Positions 1-8,245 of a DNA stretch of 36,955 nt are shown here, one piece after another (position 1 is the first letter of the stretch; every line of letters begins with the position of its first letter). A program made the translations under genes and the position numbers. This DNA is from an uncultured SAR86 cluster bacterium. Lineage in GTDB: Bacteria; Pseudomonadota; Gammaproteobacteria; Magnimaribacterales; D2472. The notes below the pieces were generated by a model. The model did not search any database and was not told the DNA's origin. It was given only the letters and a program-made list of their open reading frames with translations. Location: the NCBI GenBank assembly GCA_902635645.1, contig CACPON010000010.1:1-36955 (forward strand), given 5' to 3'.

Positions 1-1
1 T

Positions 2-1381
2 CAGACTTCAGCATTTACAGTAAATGCAACTGACCCAAATGGAGATACTCTATCATATTCATTAAGCGGTGATGACGCTAGTTTGCTTTCAATTTCTAAT
101 CAAGGTGTTGTAACTTTCAATACTGCGCCAGACTTTGAAAATCCATCTGATGCAGATACTAATAATATCTATAAAATAACAGTTACGGTTTCTGATGGAT
201 ACTTAAGTGCAAATGCAAACTTTGAAATTACAGTTACCAATGATACATCTGACGATGAAACATATTCAGCTTGGGATGGAAATTTAGTTAAAGATGATAC
301 TTACAATCCTTATGATAAGCACTTGAATGCATATGGTTTAGTGGTAGCTGGTTTACCAGATGTAACAGACTCATTTATGACTAATATAGGAAATATTGCA
401 AATCTTATGCTTGCCAAAAATGATGCTACCAATGATACAGATAGAAATTCTCTTTTAAGCAACTTTGAACAATACAAGGCTTTACAAAGAGTTGGTTCAA
501 CTTCATTCGACAGTTATAACCCGACACTAAATGAAGAAAATTATCCAGGATGGGATAATATAAATGATAATAATGCTGTTGTAGATTTTATTTGGGAGGT
601 AACTTCTAATTCATCCACAGATGAACAAAATAATTCTTCTCAGTTGAATGGGATTATTGAGCACCTCCTTCATACCATCACACTTATTTATGATTTAACT
701 TTTAATTCTTGGAGCTATGAGAATGATACATCCGAGCTAGTCCTTGCTATGAATGAGGCCATCAATGGAGGGTATTACGATCCTTCAGGCAACTATGGAG
801 ATCTGGCAGAATCAGATCCAACCGCTTATAAGAGAATAATTGCCCAGGAGTTTGCTTACTGGATGATACTAACTGGCTGGGATCTAAAATCTTCTTATGC
901 TCAAGATTCATCACCTGAATGGACAATCGAGAACCCATCTCAAATGGAATCAAACACTCCACTTGCACACCAACTATTTAACGGTACTATTAATGGTGTT
1001 CTAGTTAATCCTGGTAAAGATTATCTTGACAGCCTAACATTTGAATCAATTCCAACTACACAGTTATCAGAAACTATTACAGTATCGGTTGAACCTAATG
1101 ATAATGGATCAGGAAATGTTTATGTTATTGATGGTGTTCAAAAGAAATCCTTAGAGCTTAAGGTTGGAACAACATATACATTTAATCATTCAAGCTCACA
1201 CCCATTTAGGTTCTCCCAAACTTCCAATGGAACCCATGATGGAGGCAACGAGTATATGAATGGAGTAACAAAATCAAGCGGTGTTACAATTATTGAAGTA
1301 ACATCAAATACTCCAACAAACCTATATTATTATTGTTCTTTACATTCAGGTATGGGTGGAAGTATAACTATTACTAATTAA
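2..1381 (+). CDS. Partial secreted/surface protein with cadherin-like repeat end and C-terminal cupredoxin-like domain (5' end outside window)
   Basis: Frame open from base 2 (QTSAFTVNATDPNGDTLSYSLSGDDAS...) and upstream of the listed TTG start at 83; cadherin-like repeat; C-terminus H..PFRFS...YYYCSLHSGMGGSITI resembles a blue-copper (His/Cys/His/Met) domain. Confidence 0.7.
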   Translation, partial: QTSAFTVNATDPNGDTLSYSLSGDDASLLSISNQGVVTFNTAPDFENPSDADTNNIYKITVTVSDGYLSANANFEITVTNDTSDDETYSAWDGNLVKDDTYNPYDKHLNAYGLVVAGLPDVTDSFMTNIGNIANLMLAKNDATNDTDRNSLLSNFEQYKALQRVGSTSFDSYNPTLNEENYPGWDNINDNNAVVDFIWEVTSNSSTDEQNNSSQLNGIIEHLLHTITLIYDLTFNSWSYENDTSELVLAMNEAINGGYYDPSGNYGDLAESDPTAYKRIIAQEFAYWMILTGWDLKSSYAQDSSPEWTIENPSQMESNTPLAHQLFNGTINGVLVNPGKDYLDSLTFESIPTTQLSETITVSVEPNDNGSGNVYVIDGVQKKSLELKVGTTYTFNHSSSHPFRFSQTSNGTHDGGNEYMNGVTKSSGVTIIEVTSNTPTNLYYYCSLHSGMGGSITITN

Positions 1382-1382
1382 A

Positions 1383-1715
1383 TTAATGGCTAAATCTTTT
1401 TAAATTTTTAGCCATTTTTTTTGCATATCTTTTAAAGATTTTTAAGGCCTTTGTTAAATCACCAGATTCTTCATTTTCTGATAAAGAATAGCCATCCCAG
1501 TAGCTGATAATATAGCCAGATTTAGTTTCAGAAAGTTCAATGTTAGCTGAATCTTGATTTTCTTCATCTAAATGCATGATTTCTACTCTGTCATCTTTTA
1601 AATCAATAGATGTGTTCTGAACCTCTGAAAACATAGATTTATAAAGATTTTCAATTCTAATATGATTAGCTTTTAAGTTTGTTTTGGTCATATGAATGAT
1701 GTCTTCCAACTTCAA
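1383..1715 (-). CDS. Hypothetical protein, about 110 aa (start may be 1691)
   Basis: ORF with plausible composition in an operon-like array; no family recognised. Confidence 0.5.
   Translation of the reverse strand: MKLEDIIHMTKTNLKANHIRIENLYKSMFSEVQNTSIDLKDDRVEIMHLDEENQDSANIELSETKSGYIISYWDGYSLSENEESGDLTKALKIFKRYAKKMAKNLKRFSH
1385..1422 (+). terminator. Rho-independent terminator of the first gene
   Basis: Perfect 10-bp stem AATGGCTAAA (1385-1394) / TTTAGCCATT (1407-1416) followed by a T-tract to 1422; overlaps 3' coding end of the convergent ORF. Confidence 0.75.
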
Positions 1716-1881
1716 AATCTCTTAAACCCAAGTGTTTAGTTTTTCTTCCTCTTGCCCTCTTTCTCCAAAGAGTATAACTACCCTTTTTTAAATTTTTTCT
1801 CATTAAATCTTCAACCTGATTCTGATTAAGGCCAAAAGTAGCTTTAATAGCATCAAAAGGAGTTCTATCCTCCCATGCCAT
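1666..1881 (-). CDS. DUF2805/TIGR03643-like small protein
   Basis: MAWEDRTPFDAIKATFGLNQNQVEDLMRKNLKKGSYTLWRKRARGRKTKH matches my recollection of the family; homology-like sequence continues upstream of the ATG (IKKLKEEEISRIIE). Confidence 0.7.
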   Translation of the reverse strand: MAWEDRTPFDAIKATFGLNQNQVEDLMRKNLKKGSYTLWRKRARGRKTKHLGLRDFEVGRHHSYDQNKLKS

Positions 1882-1910
1882 TTCAATGATTCTAGAAATC
1901 TCTTCTTCTT

Positions 1911-2078
1911 TTAACTTTTTAATTTAGATACCTCAGACTCTAATTCAGCAATCCTTCTTTTTAAGGGTTCGATTTCGTCTTTTTTTATAAAACCTGCTTC
2001 CTTCATAAATTTTTCTAGCGCTGGCTTCATCATCTTTTCCATATTTTTAGCATCTTTCATCATTGTAAAAGGGTTCAT
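1911..2078 (-). CDS. Small coiled-coil protein, 55 aa
   Basis: MNPFTMMKDAKNMEKMMKPALEKFMKEAGFIKKDEIEPLKRRIAELESEVSKLKS; strong Shine-Dalgarno AAGGAG just upstream of the ATG; heptad-like C-terminus; not in supplied ORF track. Confidence 0.6.
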   Translation of the reverse strand: MNPFTMMKDAKNMEKMMKPALEKFMKEAGFIKKDEIEPLKRRIAELESEVSKLKS

Positions 2079-2087
2079 TTCATCTCC

Positions 2088-2819
2088 TTATATATATACA
2101 TCAAATCTTGTTGACTTACCTTTAACTTGATAGTTTAAGTTAGTATCTATTATCTTTGATTTAATTGGTCTTTTTAAGACAATCTTTTTAAATTCTTGTT
2201 TTTTAAAGTCAAAAAATATTTGATCTTCTAGATTTTTGATTGCCTCAATTTTAAGAATACTTTTTATATCATTCATACTACCTGCTCTAGCAGTGTTTTT
2301 CTTGCTATCAGGATACATTGGGTCTAGATAAATCAGATCAATATTTCTCTTATTTTTGTATATATCGACAGCATTTCCATAAACTAAATCTAAATTTTTT
2401 AAAAAAATTAATTCCTCTCTTGCTCTATTAATAGCATCATTTAATAACATAAATAAAATACTGCTTTGCTCACAAGCAATTACTTTGTGACCTAAGGCTA
2501 GAAAAATGAGGGTATCTGATAAAAAACCTGCAGTTCCATCAAATATTGTTAAATTATCTTTTTTTTTACCTAATGCTTTCTTTAAAAGAGTTTCATGATC
2601 TGTTCTTTTCAGTCTCCACCCCATTTGCCCTTTTAAAAAATCTATATGAATTAATTTTTTTTGTGATGAGTTAATAACAAAATGTAATCCGTTTTCTTTG
2701 TATATAAAAAATGATGGTTGTTCAGGATATATATTTACTATATTTGCTTCAGGAACACCTAAAACATTAATTAAATAATCTACATAGATTTTCTTATCAA
2801 TGTAAATTGGTAAATTCAT
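2088..2819 (-). CDS. rsmJ: 16S rRNA (guanine1516-N2)-methyltransferase RsmJ
   Basis: SAM-MTase motifs FDGTAGFLSDTLIFLALGHKVIACEQ and YLDPMYP typical of RsmJ/YhiQ. Confidence 0.88.
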   Translation of the reverse strand: MNLPIYIDKKIYVDYLINVLGVPEANIVNIYPEQPSFFIYKENGLHFVINSSQKKLIHIDFLKGQMGWRLKRTDHETLLKKALGKKKDNLTIFDGTAGFLSDTLIFLALGHKVIACEQSSILFMLLNDAINRAREELIFLKNLDLVYGNAVDIYKNKRNIDLIYLDPMYPDSKKNTARAGSMNDIKSILKIEAIKNLEDQIFFDFKKQEFKKIVLKRPIKSKIIDTNLNYQVKGKSTRFDVYI

Positions 2820-3607
2820 ATTAGAGCAAGTAACAGAACTCCCAATAAAATCCTATAAATTACAAATGGATACATGCCAACTTTTTCAACAAAAATTAGA
2901 AAATACTTAATAGTAAAAAAAGCAACAATACATGAAGTTAAAAAACCAACAACCAAAGAGATGATATTAAATTTAGTTTCATATAGAGCCACATCCCCAA
3001 TTAAAAAAACTAGTGCACCAAAAATAGTTGGTATTGCCAATAAAAAAGCAAATTTTGATGAGTCTTTTAAATTTAATCCAATTAATAAAGCAGCCGTCAT
3101 TGCTGTCCCTGATCTTGATGCTCCTGGTAATAAGGCAAAAACCTGAAATATACCTATAAAAATAGCACCAGCAATTGTTAGCTCAATTAAGCTTTTAGAT
3201 GAAGCGCTATATTTGTATGCAAAAAGCAAAAAGCCAGCAAATAAAAGATTCATGTATGCAATGCTAGCAATACTATTTCTATTTGATTCTATAAAATCTG
3301 TCCCAAGTAGACCTGCGATGACAATTGGAATAGTTGCAATTATTAATAAATATGTAAGTTTTCTGTTGTCATTTAAATTATTATTTCTAGAAATTAAAGA
3401 CTTAATCATAAGTTTAATTTCAGTTCTGAAAAAATATATTACAGCAACCAGTGTTCCAGCATGAACAGCTATATCAAATGCTAATCCAAGATCATCTGTT
3501 CCGAATAATAAGGCTGGAAATAATAAATGTGCCGAGCTTGAAATTGGTAAGAATTCTGTTAACCCTTGTATTAAACCTAAAAGAAAGCTTAGAAGAACTT
3601 CATTCAT
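2816..3607 (-). CDS. uppP: Undecaprenyl-diphosphatase UppP/BacA
   Basis: N-terminal GLIQGLTEFLPISSSAHL and PGASRSG motifs, multispanning membrane protein. Confidence 0.95.
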   Translation of the reverse strand: MNEVLLSFLLGLIQGLTEFLPISSSAHLLFPALLFGTDDLGLAFDIAVHAGTLVAVIYFFRTEIKLMIKSLISRNNNLNDNRKLTYLLIIATIPIVIAGLLGTDFIESNRNSIASIAYMNLLFAGFLLFAYKYSASSKSLIELTIAGAIFIGIFQVFALLPGASRSGTAMTAALLIGLNLKDSSKFAFLLAIPTIFGALVFLIGDVALYETKFNIISLVVGFLTSCIVAFFTIKYFLIFVEKVGMYPFVIYRILLGVLLLALI

Positions 3608-4034
3608 TTACTTTTTTGTATTGAGGTATTGATGAATAAATAGGGTTTGCGGTATCTGGTTTAAACGAATTTGAGTTATTTTTTGAATCTTGATACATCT
3701 CTAAAGCTTTTTTAGCTACCGCATCAGAATCTAAGTTATCAACATCATCTGAGTTGATAACAATTAGAGGTTTGCTAATAGCCGAAGTAATTCCTTTCAA
3801 ATAAGCTGCAATGCTTCGTGTGGCTGTGTATGAGTTTGAATTATTTGCATATGCAAAAATATCGATCTCTTCTAGCGTAAAAAAAGAATCAAGCCCTATG
3901 CTTGAAAGCATTTCTGACCAATTTGGTCTTTCTTTTCTTTCATGTTTAATGGAATACTGAACGACATCATCTTTAATGATTGCACATAGAGAAGTTTGAT
4001 TTCCAGAACTCTGTATAGCTATAACATTCATCAA
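3600..4034 (-). CDS. tsaB: Short, divergent TsaB-like protein (tRNA t6A biosynthesis)
   Basis: 144 aa; N-terminal ASKHA-like strand (VIAIQSSGNQTSLCAI) and region aligning with TsaB GPGSFTGxR (here NNSNSYTATR); follows adk. Confidence 0.6.
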   Translation of the reverse strand: MMNVIAIQSSGNQTSLCAIIKDDVVQYSIKHERKERPNWSEMLSSIGLDSFFTLEEIDIFAYANNSNSYTATRSIAAYLKGITSAISKPLIVINSDDVDNLDSDAVAKKALEMYQDSKNNSNSFKPDTANPIYSSIPQYKKVNE

Positions 4035-4036
4035 GT

Positions 4037-4681
4037 TTATATTTGATTAGATATAAAATTAAAAACATCATTTACAGACTGTGATCCATCAACTGTAATA
4101 TATTTTAAATCACTCTCAAGAGCTTGATTTGAATAAAAATCTGATAAAGGTTTTGTTTGATCATGATATACGGCTAATCTTTTAAGAACTGTTTCGGGTT
4201 TATCATCCTCTCTTTGAATTAAAGGTTCACCAGTTTCATCGTCTTTTCCTTCTATTTGTGGAGGATTAAAGTCAATATGATAGTTTTTACCTGACCCTGG
4301 ATGAACTCTTCTTCCAGACATTCTTTTAACAATAACTTCATCATCTACCTGAATCTCAATCACATGTGTAAAGTTAATTCCCATATTCTTTAGCTCTGCT
4401 GCTTGACCTAAGGTCCTTGGGACTCCATCAAATAAAGAGCCATTAATACAATCAGATTGTGTTAATCGATTTTTAATTAGCTCGCCTATTATTTCATCTG
4501 AGACCAGGCCACCTGTATCAAGAATATTTGAAACTTTTTTTCCAAAATCACTCCCTGAAGCAACAGCCTCTCTCAGCATGTCGCCAGTACTAATTTTAGG
4601 AATATTGCATAGTTCACAAATTAAATCAGCTTGTGTACCCTTTCCTGCACCTGGAGGGCCTAACAAAATAATATTTTTCAT
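4037..4681 (-). CDS. adk: Adenylate kinase
   Basis: GPPGAGKGTQ P-loop, DGVPRT, LID-domain signature; 214 aa. Confidence 0.97.
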   Translation of the reverse strand: MKNIILLGPPGAGKGTQADLICELCNIPKISTGDMLREAVASGSDFGKKVSNILDTGGLVSDEIIGELIKNRLTQSDCINGSLFDGVPRTLGQAAELKNMGINFTHVIEIQVDDEVIVKRMSGRRVHPGSGKNYHIDFNPPQIEGKDDETGEPLIQREDDKPETVLKRLAVYHDQTKPLSDFYSNQALESDLKYITVDGSQSVNDVFNFISNQI

Positions 4682-5055
4682 AACTCTAATATAGCAAATG
4701 CTATTGCGTAATCATTTTCGTCTGCAAGACTAACATGAGACTTAGATATACCCAAGTTAATCATAGTTTTTTTTACTCCACCTAATGGATTTAATAATGG
4801 CTTACCATTTTCATCCCTTAAGATCTCAATATCCTTAAATAAGATTGGTTTTCTTATTCCAGTTCCAAAAGCTTTTGAGATAGCTTCTTTTCCTGCAAAT
4901 TGTTTTGCTAGAAATTTAATTAGTTTTTCATCATTATACGATGAAGCTATCTTATGCTCTTCAGGTGATAATATTTTCTCTGTAAATCTTGATAAGGATT
5001 TCATCTCCTCAATTCTAGAAATCTTTACTATGTCTGTTCCTATACCAAAAATCAT
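4678..5055 (-). CDS. acpS: Holo-[acyl-carrier-protein] synthase
   Basis: FGIGTDIVKISRIE and FAGKEAISKAFGTGI motifs; 125 aa. Confidence 0.95.
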   Translation of the reverse strand: MIFGIGTDIVKISRIEEMKSLSRFTEKILSPEEHKIASSYNDEKLIKFLAKQFAGKEAISKAFGTGIRKPILFKDIEILRDENGKPLLNPLGGVKKTMINLGISKSHVSLADENDYAIAFAILEL

Positions 5056-5759
5056 TGTTTGATTCTCCTGAAAATTTCTCTACTTGATAAATTTCTTCCG
5101 TCTAAACAAAAATGTATAGCCTCTTGAGTAATATGCTTAAGGTGTTTTTTTGAAACTTCTGAAAGGTTTCTTATACGTATGTTTATAATATCTTTTCCTG
5201 AAAAATTAGAGTTTTTTGACTCTCTAAAACCTCTTTCTGGAATAAATGAATAATTCTTATTAGCATCAATTGATTGGTTTTTATCTATTTCATTTTCAAA
5301 ATCTAATCCATAGCCCAGCATTTCAAGCATATCCAATTCAAAGCTTCTTAAGGTAAGTTCGATATTTTCTCCTGAATGAATTTTTTCTAAAAAACTTTCA
5401 TATAACTGAAATAAATCTTCATGCACTGCATCTTTTGGAAGAAGCCTTATTAACAACTCATTAATATAAAGAAGACTATAACTTGTTTTTGAAAGACTAT
5501 TTGTTGATTCTGAAAAGTCTCTGTCTATATTTGTTAATGTTTTTAGCTCAGACCTTCCTGTGTATGTGATCTTTAATTTAGTAAATGGAGTTAAATAGCC
5601 AAAAAATTTTGACTTAGGTTTTTTAGCTCCCTTAGCAATGAATGACATTTTTCCATTTTTTTTTGTAAATACATCTACAATTAAGCTCGTCTCACCATGC
5701 GGTCTATGATGTAAAAGAAAACATTCATCCCAGTCGTTATTAGTCATAGCTACCGCCAA
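5052..5759 (-). CDS. recO: DNA repair protein RecO
   Basis: N-terminal OB-like (HHRPHGETSLIVDVFTKKNGKMSFIAKGAKKPKSKFFGYLTPF); conserved era-recO order. Confidence 0.93.
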   Translation of the reverse strand: MAVAMTNNDWDECFLLHHRPHGETSLIVDVFTKKNGKMSFIAKGAKKPKSKFFGYLTPFTKLKITYTGRSELKTLTNIDRDFSESTNSLSKTSYSLLYINELLIRLLPKDAVHEDLFQLYESFLEKIHSGENIELTLRSFELDMLEMLGYGLDFENEIDKNQSIDANKNYSFIPERGFRESKNSNFSGKDIINIRIRNLSEVSKKHLKHITQEAIHFCLDGRNLSSREIFRRIKQ

Positions 5760-6645
5760 CTCCTAGGCTATGAAGATAATCAGAATCTGTATTCCAATTC
5801 TTTTTAACCTTTACCCAGGTTTTTAAAAAAACTTTTTTATTAAAGTACTCTTCGATCTCAATTCTGGCCTGTTTCCCAATTTTTTTTAATGTATTTCCAT
5901 TTTTTCCAATAACTATCTGCTTTTGGCTATTTCTAGCTACAAATATAACTGCATGAATTTTAATAAGTGCTTCCTCGTCTTCAAATAATTCAACTTGCAC
6001 AAATGTATCATGAGGCAACTCGTCACCAAGCATTCTAATAATTTTTTCTCGAATAAGTTCAGAAATCATAAACATGTCTTTATGGGAGCTAGATTCTGCA
6101 TTTTTATCATATAAATGTTCGTTTTCTGGGAGATATTTTTTTATAAGATTTTCTAATTCATGGATACCGTCATTATTAATTGCTGATATTGGTATGATGT
6201 CTAGAAAATTATATTCATTTGAGAGTCTATCTATAAGTGGGAGTAATTTATTTTTATCTGTAACTTGATCAACTTTGTTTACAACACATATAACTTTTGT
6301 ATCAATTTGTTTAAGTTTCTTAAGTACTGATAAATCTTGCTCATCAAGCGTTAATCTCTGAATAACAAAAAGAATAATATCTGAATCTTCCATTAAACTT
6401 TCAGCAGAGCGATTTAATACCTTGTTCATAACCTTAGGTGATTTAATATGCATACCTGGAGTATCTGCATATATCATCTGCTTATTACCTTCGGTCTTAA
6501 TTCCCAAAATATTATTTCTAGTAGTTTGAGATTTTCTTGAAGTAATAGATATTTTCTTTCCTAATATATGATTAAGAATTGTAGACTTTCCTACATTGGG
6601 CTTTCCAATGATAGAGATGTATCCGCAGTAGCTTTTAGGCATCAT
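5740..6645 (-). CDS. era: GTPase Era
   Basis: GKPNVGKSTILN, DTPG, NKVD, KH-domain GKNGNTLKKIGKQAR. Confidence 0.97.
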   Translation of the reverse strand: MMPKSYCGYISIIGKPNVGKSTILNHILGKKISITSRKSQTTRNNILGIKTEGNKQMIYADTPGMHIKSPKVMNKVLNRSAESLMEDSDIILFVIQRLTLDEQDLSVLKKLKQIDTKVICVVNKVDQVTDKNKLLPLIDRLSNEYNFLDIIPISAINNDGIHELENLIKKYLPENEHLYDKNAESSSHKDMFMISELIREKIIRMLGDELPHDTFVQVELFEDEEALIKIHAVIFVARNSQKQIVIGKNGNTLKKIGKQARIEIEEYFNKKVFLKTWVKVKKNWNTDSDYLHSLGVGGSYD

Positions 6646-7297
6646 TCTGTTTTATATGTGCTAAAAGCTTCATTGCCACATTTGTTTCAGCTATTCTTTT
6701 TGATGTACCTGTAGATTCAAATACCATATCTTTGTAATTGACTGCACATGAAAATTTACCCTTACCAATGTCTTCACTGATATATTTTGGTAGATCGCTT
6801 TTTAGAGATTGAAACAATTCTTGCAATTCTGTTTTTGCATCCTTAAAAGTCATATCTTCAGATAATGCTGCTAAATTTTTATTAAAAACTTTTAAAGTAA
6901 TGTCTTTCGCAGCATCCCAACCACCATCGATAAAGATTGCTCCTATAACTGCTTCAAATGCGCCTTCTAAAATTGAATTTTTTCGTTCTTTGGATAAATT
7001 TGCAGTACCCTTAGATAGTTTTACAACTTTTTCTAAAGATAGCTCCTCTGCTTTAATTGTTAAGGTTTCGGCTTTAACAAGATAGGCTCTCATTCTTGTT
7101 AACAGGCCTTCTTTTTGGTTATTAAATTTATTGAAAAGATATTCTGAAATAATAGAATTAAGAATTGAATCTCCTAAAAATTCAAGTCTTTCATTGTTTG
7201 AAATATTGCTAAAACTTTTATGTGTTAAAGCTAGTTCGATAAGTGCTTCATCCTTGAATCTATAACCCAATCGATTTTGAAGATCTTTATAAGACAT
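6635..7297 (-). CDS. rnc: Ribonuclease III
   Basis: NERLEFLGDSILN signature, C-terminal dsRBD. Confidence 0.97.
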   Translation of the reverse strand: MSYKDLQNRLGYRFKDEALIELALTHKSFSNISNNERLEFLGDSILNSIISEYLFNKFNNQKEGLLTRMRAYLVKAETLTIKAEELSLEKVVKLSKGTANLSKERKNSILEGAFEAVIGAIFIDGGWDAAKDITLKVFNKNLAALSEDMTFKDAKTELQELFQSLKSDLPKYISEDIGKGKFSCAVNYKDMVFESTGTSKRIAETNVAMKLLAHIKQNDA

Positions 7298-8244
7298 TAA
7301 TTAATTGTGCCAACTCTTGAGAAATATGGAAGACATGTCCAACACTCCCAAGTCATAAAAAGATAACTAGCTTCCCCAAAGAAATTTTCTCTCGGAACAA
7401 ACCCAACATCTTTTGTACTATCATTTGAGTTATCTCTGTTATCTCCCATTACAAAATAATTCCCGCTAGGTACAGTCCATTCAGAGGGATACTGAATGTT
7501 TTCACCACGAATGTTTCTGGTTAAAAACTTCCTATTTCCATGTTCTTCATAATAATAATCAACAAGTACATTAGATTCTTTTGATGTAATTTTTCCTGAT
7601 AGATCTCTATACCTTTTAGTGATTTGCTCTTCTTTTGTTTTGTAAAATGTTTTCTTAATTGGCTTATCGTTTACATAAACTTGTTTATTAATAATTCTAA
7701 TTTTATCTCCAGGCATACCAATTAGCCTTTTTACATAAGGCACTGGATTATGTTGAGGAACAAACACCACAACATCACCATATTGTGGGTCGCTTTGAGA
7801 TGATAATGGATTGCCTATTCTATTAATTTTATATCCATAAGAGTTTTTATCGACCAATAAAAAATCTCCCACTTTTAGACCAGGCATCATTGAGCCTGAG
7901 GGAATTTGATATGGTTCATAAATAAAAGTTCTCAAGATAAATATGAGAAATATGGGAATAAAATATCCTCTCGAAGAAGAAATAATTTCATTATTTTGAA
8001 GAAAAAAGCCCACTAAAAGCACTAAAAGAGAAATAACTGAACCTACTAAAAGAACAATACTTAAATCGCCTGCATTAATGAAGATGCTGTAAAGCATCAT
8101 TAAGCCAAAAATTGTTGATAACATAGATGAGTTATTTGCTACAAAATTATCTTTATAGCTTTCTTTTGTTTCGCTAATAATCCATGCGACAAGCACAGCA
8201 GCCATTCCAATCATTGAAATTATAAAAATTGGGTCTGATATCAA
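7297..8244 (-). CDS. lepB: Signal peptidase I
   Basis: PSGSMMPGL, YVKRLIGMPGD, MGDNRDNSNDS motifs; N-terminal TM segments. Confidence 0.96.
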   Translation of the reverse strand: MISDPIFIISMIGMAAVLVAWIISETKESYKDNFVANNSSMLSTIFGLMMLYSIFINAGDLSIVLLVGSVISLLVLLVGFFLQNNEIISSSRGYFIPIFLIFILRTFIYEPYQIPSGSMMPGLKVGDFLLVDKNSYGYKINRIGNPLSSQSDPQYGDVVVFVPQHNPVPYVKRLIGMPGDKIRIINKQVYVNDKPIKKTFYKTKEEQITKRYRDLSGKITSKESNVLVDYYYEEHGNRKFLTRNIRGENIQYPSEWTVPSGNYFVMGDNRDNSNDSTKDVGFVPRENFFGEASYLFMTWECWTCLPYFSRVGTIN

Positions 8245-8245
8245 T

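Noticed and set aside
762-968. ORF 762..968 (-)
   Set aside because: Antisense to the first surface protein gene; no recognisable features.
2874-3464. ORFs 2874..3146 (+) and 3213..3464 (+)
   Set aside because: Antisense to uppP, which has clear family motifs; compositional artefacts.
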